Shown: positions 1 through 7,423 of the stretch, piece by piece
How positions within the stretch are numbered: the first letter of the stretch is position 1
Layout of the letters: each line of letters opens with the position of its first letter
Assembly (NCBI GenBank): GCA_017550445.1
Contig: JAFZOV010000038.1
Location: 1 to 64,000, forward strand
Direction of reading: 5' to 3'
From: Fibrobacter sp.
GTDB taxonomy: Bacteria > Fibrobacterota > Fibrobacteria > Fibrobacterales > Fibrobacteraceae
Length of the DNA: 64,000 bases
The notes under the pieces: model-generated
Databases searched by the model: none
Told to the model about the DNA's origin: nothing
Seen by the model: only the letters and a program-made list of their open reading frames with translations
Made by a program: the position numbers and the translations under genes

Positions 1-566
1 AGGGCGTGACCTTCAATTTCCTTGCCGCGACCCACGGGAATCAAGAAGAAAATCTGGTGATTCACCGCGCCGATTTCCTTAACCCAGTCCATGATGTCGA
101 AAATCTCATTCTGGTTCCAGTCCATAATCGTCGTGTGAATCTGGAACGGGAGGCCAGCCGCCTTGCAGTTCTCGATACCCGCCATCGTAAGTTCGAAGGC
201 GTTCGGGAGACCGCGGAATTCATTGTGACGCGTGGGGTCGATGCTATCGACACTGATGCCCATCGCCATGGCACCGGCCTTCTTGAGCGCAAAAGCCAAA
301 TCGTGCGTAATGAGCGTGCCGTTCGTGCCGAATACCGGGCGAAGTCCCTTGCTCGAAGCATGCGCCACGAGCTCCACGATATCGGGGCGAGTCATCGGTT
401 CGCCACCGCTAAAGATCATAATCTTGAATCCCGCCTTCGCGATTTCGTCAATCAGCTTAAGCGCCTCTGCAGTCGTGAGTTCGGCGGCCTTGTTCTCGCC
501 CGCGTCCTGGTAGCAGTGCTTGCAGGTCAGGTTACACTTGTTGGTGGTCATCCAAGATACAATCAT
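1..566 (-). CDS. Radical SAM protein, AhbC/AhbD/NirJ-like (3' end outside window)
   Basis: The reading frame starts at ATG 566 and runs off the left edge, so only the N-terminal ~188 residues are seen. The start is preceded by a good ribosome site (GAGGAAAAA) and lies 8 nt after the hemL stop, so the two genes are probably co-transcribed. Near the N-terminus is CNLTCKHC, the CxxxCxxC cluster that binds the 4Fe-4S of radical SAM enzymes, followed by the SGGEP SAM-binding motif and FGTNGTL. In this family AhbC and AhbD decarboxylate siroheme-derived intermediates to heme, and NirJ acts in heme d1 synthesis. Adjacent hemL, hemB, cobA-hemD and a siroheme-type fusion make an Ahb/NirJ role likely. 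Which of these it is cannot be decided without the C-terminal half. The radical SAM assignment is secure; the pathway is inference from context. Confidence 0.85.
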   Translation of the reverse strand, partial: MIVSWMTTNKCNLTCKHCYQDAGENKAAELTTAEALKLIDEIAKAGFKIMIFSGGEPMTRPDIVELVAHASSKGLRPVFGTNGTLITHDLAFALKKAGAMAMGISVDSIDPTRHNEFRGLPNAFELTMAGIENCKAAGLPFQIHTTIMDWNQNEIFDIMDWVKEIGAVNHQIFFLIPVGRGKEIEGHA

Positions 567-574
567 TTTTTCCT

Positions 575-1861
575 CTACAAACTTTTGAACACCTTGTGGG
601 CGGCTTCGATGGTACGGTCAATGTCGTTTTCAGTATGTGCGGCACTTACGAAAATGGCTTCGAACTGGCTCGGCGCAAGGTAGATTCCTTCGTCAAGCAT
701 CCCCAGGAAATAGCGACGGAACAAATCCAAGTCGGACTTTTGCACATCGGCAAAGCATGTGACAGGCCCTTCGGTAAAGAAGATACAGCCCATGGAGCCC
801 ACTTGATTTGTCGCGAGCGCAATTCCAGCAGCCTTCGCGGCACCCTTAAGGCCATTAATCAGGCGCGTTGTCATCGCTTCGGCATGCTTGTAATATTCCG
901 GGTGAGCCTTCAATTCGCGCATCGTAGCAAGACCAGAAGCCATCGCGACAGGGTTACCCGAAAGAGTTCCCGCCTGGTAAATTCCACCGAGAGGAGCAAT
1001 CTGCTGCATGACATCCAGTCGACCGCCATAAGCGCCCACCGGCATGCCTCCGCCGATAATCTTACCGAAGGTGGTCAAGTCCGGCTTAATGCCGTACAAG
1101 CCCTGCGCACAGTGAATATCGACGCGGAAACCGGTCATGACTTCATCCACAATCAGGAGCGCGCCATGCTTCTTGGTTTCTTCGGAAAGCGCCTTTAAAA
1201 ATTCCGGCTTCGCAGGCACCACGCCCATATTGCCGGCCACGGGTTCTACAATGACGCCCGCAATTTCATCGCCAATCTTATCGAAGAGTTCCTTGACGCC
1301 GGCGACGTCATTGTATTGCAGCGTCAGCGTGTATTTGGCAAGGTCCGCCGGCACGCCTTTGCTGCTCGGCTTACCGGTGGTAAGCATACCCGAGCCCGCC
1401 TTAATCAAGAGGCTATCGCTATGGCCGTGGTAGCAACCTTCAAACTTGACAATCTTATCGCGGCCCGTGAAACCACGCGCCGCACGAATCGCACTCATGG
1501 TAGCTTCGGTACCGCTGTTTACCATGCGAATCATCTCGACGCTCGGAACAAGTTCCATCACCAGCTTTGCAAGTTCCGATTCCAAGCCACACGGAGCACC
1601 AAAACTCAAACCATTCTGAGCGGTTTCTGCAACAGCCTTAATCACGGCATCGTGTGCGTGACCCAACAGCATCGGGCCCCAGCTGCCCACGTAATCAATG
1701 TAATCGTTGCCGTCGACATCGTAAATATGGCTACCCTTCGCGCGGGCTATAAACGGAGGAGTCGCCCCTACATTTCCATAGGCACGCACCGGGCTATTCA
1801 CGCCACCGGGCATCAAGCCCTTGGCTTCTGCAAAAAGTTTTTCGCTTAAAGAATGATTCAT
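575..1861 (-). CDS. hemL: Glutamate-1-semialdehyde 2,1-aminomutase
   Basis: This cytosolic PLP enzyme converts glutamate-1-semialdehyde to 5-aminolevulinate, the last step of the C5 route. The 428-residue length is normal for the family. Recognisable are the N-terminal [10 protein letters not shown], the [13 protein letters not shown] phosphate-binding segment near residues 114-126, the [12 protein letters not shown] motif near 235-246, and the PLP lysine K267 in [15 protein letters not shown] 1861 is used. No strong Shine-Dalgarno is present; the only candidate AGGA lies within a dispersed repeat just upstream (1866-1893), so that repeat forms the 5' leader. The radical SAM gene follows 8 nt downstream, and hemB and cobA-hemD lie upstream on the same strand. 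hemA is not in the window. Confidence 0.97.
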   Translation of the reverse strand: MNHSLSEKLFAEAKGLMPGGVNSPVRAYGNVGATPPFIARAKGSHIYDVDGNDYIDYVGSWGPMLLGHAHDAVIKAVAETAQNGLSFGAPCGLESELAKLVMELVPSVEMIRMVNSGTEATMSAIRAARGFTGRDKIVKFEGCYHGHSDSLLIKAGSGMLTTGKPSSKGVPADLAKYTLTLQYNDVAGVKELFDKIGDEIAGVIVEPVAGNMGVVPAKPEFLKALSEETKKHGALLIVDEVMTGFRVDIHCAQGLYGIKPDLTTFGKIIGGGMPVGAYGGRLDVMQQIAPLGGIYQAGTLSGNPVAMASGLATMRELKAHPEYYKHAEAMTTRLINGLKGAAKAAGIALATNQVGSMGCIFFTEGPVTCFADVQKSDLDLFRRYFLGMLDEGIYLAPSQFEAIFVSAAHTENDIDRTIEAAHKVFKSL

Positions 1862-1865
1862 CGTT

Positions 1866-1893
1866 GTGTCATCCTGAGCTTGTCGAAGGATCT
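1866..1893. repeat. Dispersed repeat of the TCATCCTGAGC...GAAGGATCT type
   Basis: The segment reads TCATCCTGAGCTTG then TCGAAGGATCT. A diverged copy lies in frame inside cobA-hemD (within 6119-6210). Such repeats occur in many bacterial genomes. This copy sits directly upstream of the hemL start codon and forms its leader. Confidence 0.75.
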
Positions 1894-1911
1894 AAGAATA
1901 AAATTTGATAT

Positions 1912-1947
1912 AAAAATAGAAAATCCGGCCCGAAGGTCGGATTTTCC
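1912..1947 (-). terminator. Rho-independent terminator after the small lipoprotein gene
   Basis: AAATCCGGCC and GGTCGGATTT form a stem around a short CGAA-type loop. On the minus strand it is followed by TTTTTA, placing a terminator ~26 nt after the stop codon at 1973. Confidence 0.8.
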
Positions 1948-1972
1948 AAAGGTTAATTCGTTTTAGAAACGA

Positions 1973-2302
1973 TTATTCTGCCGGAACGGTTTCAGCGGAT
2001 TCCCAAAGCTTGCATGCTTCATCAGCAATCTGCTTCAGCTGGTCGAGAGTCGTACCTTCAGCCGGGATTTCAGTTTCCGGCATACCTTCAGAACCTTCAC
2101 CACTATAGGACATCTTGTAACCAGTTTCGGTGAGAGTGTAGGTAGTAGCAGAAGTATAACCAGCTTCGCTAATAGATACAGTCACAGAGTTTTCGGTGCT
2201 GGAAACATCGCAGCCAGCAGAAGCGCCGGAAGAAGAGTCATCACCACAAGCAGTGAAGAGAGCAGCAGTGCCGAGAGCGGCGAGAATCATAAGCTTTTTC
2301 AT
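1973..2302 (-). CDS. Small secreted lipoprotein, unknown function
   Basis: ATG 2302 is chosen because GGAG lies 6 nt upstream. The in-frame ATG at 2314 would bury that site inside the gene. The 109-residue product begins MKKLMILAALGTAALFTAC, a lipoprotein signal whose Cys at position 19 is followed by a GDDSSSG linker. The rest is one small domain opening with CDVSSTENSVTV, continuing through TGYKMSYSGEG and ending near DEACKLW, with two Cys that could pair. The same domain pattern occurs twice in the lipoprotein at 3533-4654 (CKVTSTSNSVTV, TGYSISYKGDG, ESCESY), so these are paralogous surface proteins. It has its own terminator and an AT-rich upstream region. No function is recognised. Confidence 0.85.
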   Translation of the reverse strand: MKKLMILAALGTAALFTACGDDSSSGASAGCDVSSTENSVTVSISEAGYTSATTYTLTETGYKMSYSGEGSEGMPETEIPAEGTTLDQLKQIADEACKLWESAETVPAE

Positions 2303-2436
2303 TTTATTCTCCATAATATGGTTTTTTTGTGTCATTATTGACATATCGAAATATAACTCTTTTTTACGCTAAAAGCACAAAAAAGTTAATTTATTATCAC
2401 AAAATTATGTAAAAACAATTTTACAAGACTAACGAG

Positions 2437-3405
2437 TTAAGAAACAAGCCCCTTTTCCAAAGCTTCCTTGGCATGGTAGGTGATAATAATATCAGCCCCT
2501 GCCCGCTTGAAAGCCAGCAAATTTTCGCGAATAATGGCATTTTCGTCAATCCAGCCCGCCATTGCAGCCGCCTTTACCATAGAATATTCGCCACTGACAT
2601 TGTAGACCGCCACCGGGACAGAACTCATTTCGGCAGTCTGGCGCAGAACATCCAAGAAGGCAAGTCCAGGCTTCACCATTACGATATCAGCCCCTTCTTC
2701 AATGTCCAGTTCAACCTCACGCAAGGCCTCGCGACCGTTGCGGACATCCATCTGGTAACTCTTGCGGTTGCCAAAGTGCGGAGCAGAATCAGCCGCATCG
2801 CGGAAAGGACCATAATAGGCACTTGCAAACTTGGCGCTATAGGCCATAATCGGCAAATTCTGATAGCCGTTTTCGTCCAGCTTTTCGCGAATGGCGGCCA
2901 CTCGACCATCCATCATATCAGACGGAGCCACCATATCGGCACCGGCTTCTGCATGCGAAAGAGCCGTCTTTGCCAAAAGCTCAAGCGTCGGATCGTTATC
3001 CACATCGTTGTCTTTCACGATGCCGCAATGACCGTGGCTCATGTATTCACAAAGGCACACATCGGTAATCACGTATAGATCCGGGAACTTCGCCTTGATG
3101 GAGCGAATCGCGCGCTGCACGATTCCGTCATCGTCATAAGCGGACGAAGCAATTTCATCCTTATAGCTGGGAATGCCGAAAAGCAATATGGACTTGATTC
3201 CCAAAGCAACGCAGCTTTCCAGCTCCTTCAAAATTTCATCAATAGAAAAGCGGAACTGCCCCGGCATCGAAGGGATAGGTTCCCTGAGCCCTTCCCCTTC
3301 TACCACGAACATGGGATAAACGAGGGAATCCGGATTGACGGCAGTTTCTGCCACCATATTGCGAATGGTTTCATTCTTGCGTAAACGACGCGGACGGATA
3401 ATCAT
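2437..3405 (-). CDS. hemB: Delta-aminolevulinic acid dehydratase (porphobilinogen synthase)
   Basis: The enzyme condenses two 5-aminolevulinate molecules to porphobilinogen in the cytosol. The start at ATG 3405 is set by GGAGGTGG 5 nt upstream and gives 322 residues, typical for HemB. K192 in [15 protein letters not shown] and K245 in [14 protein letters not shown] are the two active-site lysines. C117, C119 and C127 in [14 protein letters not shown] form the zinc-type metal site, so this is the zinc-dependent rather than the magnesium-only class. Lipoprotein genes flank it on both sides on the same strand. It joins hemL and cobA-hemD as part of a dispersed tetrapyrrole block; hemC is not seen here. 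Confidence 0.97.
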   Translation of the reverse strand: MIIRPRRLRKNETIRNMVAETAVNPDSLVYPMFVVEGEGLREPIPSMPGQFRFSIDEILKELESCVALGIKSILLFGIPSYKDEIASSAYDDDGIVQRAIRSIKAKFPDLYVITDVCLCEYMSHGHCGIVKDNDVDNDPTLELLAKTALSHAEAGADMVAPSDMMDGRVAAIREKLDENGYQNLPIMAYSAKFASAYYGPFRDAADSAPHFGNRKSYQMDVRNGREALREVELDIEEGADIVMVKPGLAFLDVLRQTAEMSSVPVAVYNVSGEYSMVKAAAMAGWIDENAIIRENLLAFKRAGADIIITYHAKEALEKGLVS

Positions 3406-3462
3406 ATTTTCCACCTCCGTTCTTAATAATAACAAAAATATCGTTTAAGTTACTCATAATAT

Positions 3463-3488
3463 AAAAAAAAGGCCCTCAGTCGGGGCCA
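3463..3488 (-). terminator. Rho-independent terminator between the 373-residue lipoprotein gene and hemB
   Basis: On the minus strand GGCCCC and GGGCC form a GC stem with a CGACTGA-type loop, followed by eight T. It ends the transcript of the lipoprotein gene at 3533-4654 and suggests hemB has its own promoter. Confidence 0.85.
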
Positions 3489-3532
3489 CTAAATAGATGA
3501 AAAAAATTAGCGCAAAGGTTGGATTCTATTTT

Positions 3533-4654
3533 TTAATACAAAGCCTTGTAAGATTCGCAAGATTCTTCACCCATTTTCCGCAACTCATCCACAGTCACCG
3601 TTGTAGGAATGTCAACCGGAGCAAGATCTTCAAGGCCATCTCCTTTATAAGAGATACTATAGCCAGTATCAGTAATCGTATAGATTGTAGATATCGATGA
3701 ACCCGATATGGAAGCAGTTACGGTTACAGAGTTCGATGTTGAGGTGACCTTGCAGGAAATATCAGAATAATCTATGTCATAATCATCGTCGTCATAATCG
3801 TTGTCCCAACCTCTATAGTCATAATCATAGTCATCATCATAATCGTAGTCATCGTCAAAATATTCTGTAGCAATTTTTTCAAACTCTTTGCAGGATTCTT
3901 CGGCTTCTTTCTTCAAAGAATCTAAATTCGATCCATCAAAATTATAGTAAGAATACTCATCTTTGTTTGAAATATTGCCATATTTCTCGTCAACAGAGTA
4001 GTGGACCGAATCGCCCACAATAGTCGTGGTCATATCCATTGAATAATCTTTATAACTTGCCTTCGTTTTTACGGAATTGCCTGTAAGCGTAACCGAGCAA
4101 GATGGCTTTGCCGTGACATTGGACGATTCATTCTTTATTTCCTGTTTGCCGGCCTCGGTTGCCTTAGGCACAGAAGAACTCATGAGCTTGAAAGTGATGC
4201 CACCTTCCCCTTCAGGATCGATCGTGAATTCGCCATTTTTGATTTCGACCGGGATAATCATTCCATCATTTGTTTTAATTTGGAAGACTCCATTACTGAA
4301 ATCAGTATCATCTCCCGTCCAAGTTCCCTTAGACACAATATCATTCGAGACCGTGGTTCCACTCGATTTAACCTTTTTCTTGGATTCCGTTGCAATAAAG
4401 GTGCCGTCCTTGAACAGGTAAACCGCATCTATATACGTCTTGGTTTGGGCACTTCCTTTATCGGTCACCACATCGGATGCATACCAGGCCGCCACATCAC
4501 CGGCATTGTACCCAGTCGGGAAGAACGCGGACACTGTTACTTCATCTGCGTTTATGCCACTTGAATTTTCTCCTGTCGGCGAAGAGGAATCGCCACCGCA
4601 GGCAACGAATGCAGCCATGGACACTGCTAAGGCGAGTAAGAAGAGCTTTTTCAT
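3533..4654 (-). CDS. Secreted lipoprotein with duplicated C-terminal domain and Asp/Tyr-rich linker
   Basis: The 373-residue product starts MKKLFLLALAVSMAAFVAC, a lipoprotein signal, followed by GGDSSSPTGENSSG as a flexible linker. AAGGAG lies 7 nt before ATG 4654. Residues ~35-170 form a first beta-rich domain. A domain beginning CSVTLTGNSV follows, then a strikingly acidic and aromatic stretch of DDDYDYD-type runs spanning roughly 35 residues. A second copy of the domain then begins CKVTSTSNSVTV and ends ESCESYKALY. The last domain is homologous by eye to the small lipoprotein at 1973-2302. The Asp/Tyr linker may be a calcium-binding or spacer segment, which is inference. A terminator follows its stop. 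Function is unknown; a cell-surface location is likely. Confidence 0.85.
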   Translation of the reverse strand: MKKLFLLALAVSMAAFVACGGDSSSPTGENSSGINADEVTVSAFFPTGYNAGDVAAWYASDVVTDKGSAQTKTYIDAVYLFKDGTFIATESKKKVKSSGTTVSNDIVSKGTWTGDDTDFSNGVFQIKTNDGMIIPVEIKNGEFTIDPEGEGGITFKLMSSSVPKATEAGKQEIKNESSNVTAKPSCSVTLTGNSVKTKASYKDYSMDMTTTIVGDSVHYSVDEKYGNISNKDEYSYYNFDGSNLDSLKKEAEESCKEFEKIATEYFDDDYDYDDDYDYDYRGWDNDYDDDDYDIDYSDISCKVTSTSNSVTVTASISGSSISTIYTITDTGYSISYKGDGLEDLAPVDIPTTVTVDELRKMGEESCESYKALY

Positions 4655-4751
4655 AAAGATACTCCTTTTGTTTTTTTGTAAAAATATTCTAGCATTCTAC
4701 AAAAAGCAACAAAATAATGAGAAAATTTTCACAAAGTGACGTTTTTCACAC

Positions 4752-5753
4752 TCATTTTTGGGCGAAGAAGGCGTTTTCTTCCTTTTCTAGGCCTTCGGCC
4801 CACTCATTTTGGATTTTTGTCTTGAGTTTTTTGGCTAGAGAAGGGGCGCGGCCCTGGGTAGATACCGTTACAGCGATATTTTCGCCAAAATCCATGCGGG
4901 CAGGCACAATGAAATCGCCATCGAGGTAGTCGCAGGCATTGTTCACCAGAATGCGACGGGCACGGGCGTCGTTAGACACTTGGGCGTTTACCGTTGGTTG
5001 GTCGGTGCAGATGAAGACCATAAAGACACCGCGAAGGTCATCGGTAGAGTATGGACGCTGTTCCAAGACGAGAGACGAGAGGCGAGAGACGAGAGATATA
5101 TCGTTTTTCAGAGAAGCTCTTTCGTCTTTCGTCTGTAGAGGCGAAGCCTCGTTCTCTCGTCTAAGATAATCGAACTCCGGATCAAATTGCGGGGCGACGA
5201 CGGTAATGCGGGCACCCGTAGGCAAAAGCGTCTTGACCTTGCGAAGCGCAATGCGACCTCCACCCACTACAAGGACGTTACGACCTTCGAGATTCAGTTC
5301 GACGGAAAAGAGAGATGATTTAGACGAGAGACGAGAGACGAGAGACGAGAGATAATTTTCTTTCGTCTTTCGTCTGTAGGACCGCAGGTCCGTTCTTTCG
5401 TCTATTTGCGCAGTGCAGAGGCCGGCAACGACCATGTTTGCAAACTCTTTCCAATCGCCGAGGCAAGGCAACAGCGTAATCGGAATCTGCGGGAATTCAG
5501 CCTGGAGTTTCGCCACCACTCGCGGAACATCATTTTTAGCATGCTGACCGTTCAACAGCAGGAACGGCAGAAGCGTCACCGACTCCACATCTTCACGGAG
5601 CAAGGTGCGCAGGTCATTTTCCAAATCCAAGAGGCTCGTGCTGGCTACACGCGTACCGGGCAAATCGTGATGCAGCTTGTCCAGGATTTCTTCAAAACCT
5701 TTGTAGGCCCCGGGCAGAATGCAATGGTGAGCGATAATCAGAATTGCCTTCAT
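4752..5753 (-). CDS. Fusion of CbiX/CbiK-like chelatase and precorrin-2 dehydrogenase
   Basis: Residues 1-~115 resemble a small sirohydrochlorin chelatase (IIAHH near the N-terminus, LLPFLLLNGQHAKNDVP in the middle). Residues ~150-333 are a CysG-N/MET8 precorrin-2 dehydrogenase with the NAD motif VLVVGGGRIALRKV, ICTDQPTVNAQV and GRAPSLAKKLK. Together they would convert precorrin-2 to siroheme. ATG 5753 overlaps the cobA-hemD stop by one base (TAATG), so translation is coupled and the substrate comes from the upstream gene. Two heptad-repeat elements lie in frame inside it: residues ~117-144 between the two domains and ~197-229 inside the dehydrogenase, each reading out LVSRLSS-type peptide. 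Whether the protein tolerates them is unknown, but the frame is open throughout. The metal inserted, iron or cobalt, cannot be told from sequence. Confidence 0.88.
   Translation of the reverse strand: MKAILIIAHHCILPGAYKGFEEILDKLHHDLPGTRVASTSLLDLENDLRTLLREDVESVTLLPFLLLNGQHAKNDVPRVVAKLQAEFPQIPITLLPCLGDWKEFANMVVAGLCTAQIDERTDLRSYRRKTKENYLSSLVSRLSSKSSLFSVELNLEGRNVLVVGGGRIALRKVKTLLPTGARITVVAPQFDPEFDYLRRENEASPLQTKDERASLKNDISLVSRLSSLVLEQRPYSTDDLRGVFMVFICTDQPTVNAQVSNDARARRILVNNACDYLDGDFIVPARMDFGENIAVTVSTQGRAPSLAKKLKTKIQNEWAEGLEKEENAFFAQK
5067..5163. repeat. Heptad element, GACGAGA family, in frame within the chelatase-dehydrogenase gene
   Basis: The left arm is four 7-bp units GACGAGA (third GGCGAGA) at 5067-5094. 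The right arm at 5117-5163 holds inverted units TTTCGTC, then TGTAG, an AGGC/GCCT mini-hairpin, CGTTC and TCTCGTC. The arms are complementary, so the whole could fold as a long hairpin. Confidence 0.9.
5323..5403. repeat. Heptad element, GACGAGA family, in frame within the chelatase-dehydrogenase gene
   Basis: Four perfect GACGAGA units at 5323-5350 face inverted TTTCGTC units, TGTAG, a GGACC/GGTCC mini-hairpin and CGTTCTTTCGTCT at 5360-5403. It has the same architecture as the element at 5067-5163. The 81-bp length is a multiple of three. Confidence 0.9.
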
Positions 5754-7417
5754 TATGCACGCTCCCCTGCCGTGTAATATTCCACAATCTTTTTGACGAG
5801 CGAGTCCATGGTGGTTTCGTCGGAAGTGACGGTTTCAAAGCCGTTCTTGCGGGCCGCCGATTCCGTCATGCGACCGATACAGAAACTCAGACGAGAGACG
5901 AGAGACGAGAGACGAGAGATTTGTACGAAATTCTCGACGGCGCTGGTGCTGGCGAATACGACGGCATCGGCGTTCTCGACGGCCTCTTTTTTCCATTCGG
6001 GAAACTCGGTCACAGGGAGCGTTTCGTATACGACCCAACGGGTCGCCCCTGGCAGGAGTTTCAGTAGGGTGTCGTCAGCGAGATTGCCCTGGAGGAGGAG
6101 AATACGAGATTCATCCAATAGATCCTTCGATTCCGCACTACGCGTCCCGCTCAGGGCAATTCCACTCTCGTCTCTCGTCTGTAGCGAGTTTACGAGCGTT
6201 CTCTCGTCTAAAATGCTTCGAAGAAGCATTCCCAGGCCTTCACCGGTGTGGTCTTCGGGGACGTAATCGCAGCGGATGCCGTATTCCAGCAACTTTTTCT
6301 CGGTGATTTTACCGACGCTTGCAATCTTCTTGCCGGCGAGTTCACGAATATCGCGGCCAGAAGCAAGCAACTGCTTAAAGAAAGATTCTACACCGTTGGT
6401 GCTTGTGAAAGCGAGAAGGTCGAAGTTATTCAAATCATTGAAATCGGCTGGTATGGATTGCGTCGCTTCGCTCGCAATGACGTGAGAAGGGCATTCCAAT
6501 GTACGTGTTTCAATCATCGGGGTTTCGATGACTTCGGCACCGAGGGCGGTCAAACGGGCGGTAATTCCGCTAGCCTGCTTGGCTGCGCGAGTCACCACCA
6601 GGCGCTTACCCGACAGCGGCAAGTTCTTTTTCCAGGCGAGAGTCTTGCCGAGTTCTACGACACCGCCCATAATCGTAATCGCTGGCGCAGTCACATTTTC
6701 ACGGACAATCGTCTCCCCCGCCGTTTCAAGCGTTGCCATAACGGTGCGCTGGTACGGCGTGGTGCCTTTTTCAATAAAAGCCAGAGGCGTTTTCGGATCC
6801 TTGCCACATTCAATCAGGCGCTTGGCAATGAAATCCATGTTGGCAATGCCCATCAAGAAAATAAGGGTGCCAGGACAACGAGCAAGGGCGGGGAAATCTA
6901 AACCTACCGGTTCAGAGGAGATCCCCGCTTGCGCGGGGATGACATTAGTGGATGATTCAGCCTTTTCATGCCCGGTGATGATATGGAAACTCGTGGCGAT
7001 TCCGCGATGGCTCACGGGAATGCCCGCGTAAGCCGGCACCGCAATCGCCGAGGTAATGCCCGGAACCACTTCGAATTCCACACCGGCATCTACAAGTTCC
7101 AAAGCCTCTTCGCCACCGCGACCGAAAACGAACGGATCGCCGCCTTTCAAGCGCGCAATAACGCCCGACGGATTTTCCTTAGCGAACTGCACCAAAAGCT
7201 TGTTGATTTCGGACTGTTTCACCTTATGGTGCGTCGGCATCTTGCCCACATCCACCATCTTCGCCTTGGGATTGCACATCCCGAGAATGGCCGGCGAAAC
7301 CAAGCGGTCATACACCACCACATCGGCGCATTCCAGAATTTCTTTACCGCGAAGAGTCAAGAGTCCGGGATCGCCTGGACCAGCACCAATCAAATATACC
7401 TTAGCCGAAACCGCCAT
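5753..7417 (-). CDS. cobA-hemD: Uroporphyrinogen-III C-methyltransferase / uroporphyrinogen-III synthase fusion
   Basis: The N-terminal half is a SAM uroporphyrinogen methyltransferase (VYLIGAGPGDPGLLTLRG at residues ~8-25, RLKGGDPFVFGRGGEE, VVPGITSAIAVPAYAGIP) that makes precorrin-2. The C-terminal half (from LSGKRLVVTRAA) is HemD, which closes the macrocycle to uroporphyrinogen III. The two-step fusion is known in clostridia and relatives. At 554 residues it is longer than usual because dispersed repeats are translated in frame: VIPAQAGIS at ~159-168, HVIASEATQSIP at ~312-322, LDERTLVNSLQTRDES plus GIALSGTRSAESKDLL at ~403-433, and SRLSSLVSRLS at ~501-509. The TAA overlaps the ATG of the chelatase-dehydrogenase gene. 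Start ATG 7417 lies 6 nt after the upstream stop. Confidence 0.93.
   Translation of the reverse strand: MAVSAKVYLIGAGPGDPGLLTLRGKEILECADVVVYDRLVSPAILGMCNPKAKMVDVGKMPTHHKVKQSEINKLLVQFAKENPSGVIARLKGGDPFVFGRGGEEALELVDAGVEFEVVPGITSAIAVPAYAGIPVSHRGIATSFHIITGHEKAESSTNVIPAQAGISSEPVGLDFPALARCPGTLIFLMGIANMDFIAKRLIECGKDPKTPLAFIEKGTTPYQRTVMATLETAGETIVRENVTAPAITIMGGVVELGKTLAWKKNLPLSGKRLVVTRAAKQASGITARLTALGAEVIETPMIETRTLECPSHVIASEATQSIPADFNDLNNFDLLAFTSTNGVESFFKQLLASGRDIRELAGKKIASVGKITEKKLLEYGIRCDYVPEDHTGEGLGMLLRSILDERTLVNSLQTRDESGIALSGTRSAESKDLLDESRILLLQGNLADDTLLKLLPGATRWVVYETLPVTEFPEWKKEAVENADAVVFASTSAVENFVQISRLSSLVSRLSFCIGRMTESAARKNGFETVTSDETTMDSLVKKIVEYYTAGERA
5890..5917. repeat. GACGAGA heptad array (four units) inside the HemD domain
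   Basis: Four perfect GACGAGA units in tandem. In the gene's frame the opposite strand encodes SRLSSLVSRLS. No right arm follows closely, so this is a single-arm copy. Confidence 0.9.
6119..6210. repeat. Mosaic of a CCTGAGC...GAAGGATC-type repeat and a heptad right arm, inside cobA-hemD
   Basis: 6119-6160 is a diverged copy of the repeat at 1866-1893 (AGATCCTTCGA to CTCAGG). It abuts TCTCGTC units, TGTAG and CGTTCTCTCGTCTA at 6165-6210, the right-arm module of the heptad elements. Two unrelated repeats lie back to back in one reading frame. Confidence 0.75.
6453..6483. repeat. CATTGCGAG...GCAATCC-type dispersed repeat inside cobA-hemD
   Basis: ATGGATTGCGTCGC and GCTCGCAATGACG frame a short palindrome. 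Translated on the minus strand it gives HVIASEATQSIP, near-identical in style to the tail of Lgt (52067-52106). Confidence 0.8.
6917..6943. repeat. ATCCCCGC...GCGGGGAT palindromic repeat inside cobA-hemD
   Basis: ATCCCCGC, TTGC, GCGGGGAT form a perfect hairpin flanked by GGAG and GAC. It encodes VIPAQAGIS on the minus strand. A second copy lies beside the tRNA at 55273-55301. Confidence 0.85.
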
Positions 7418-7423
7418 CAGAGC

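Noticed and set aside
5323..5403. Possible CRISPR array
   Set aside because: Units are 7 bp in direct contact with no spacers, and no cas genes are in the window.
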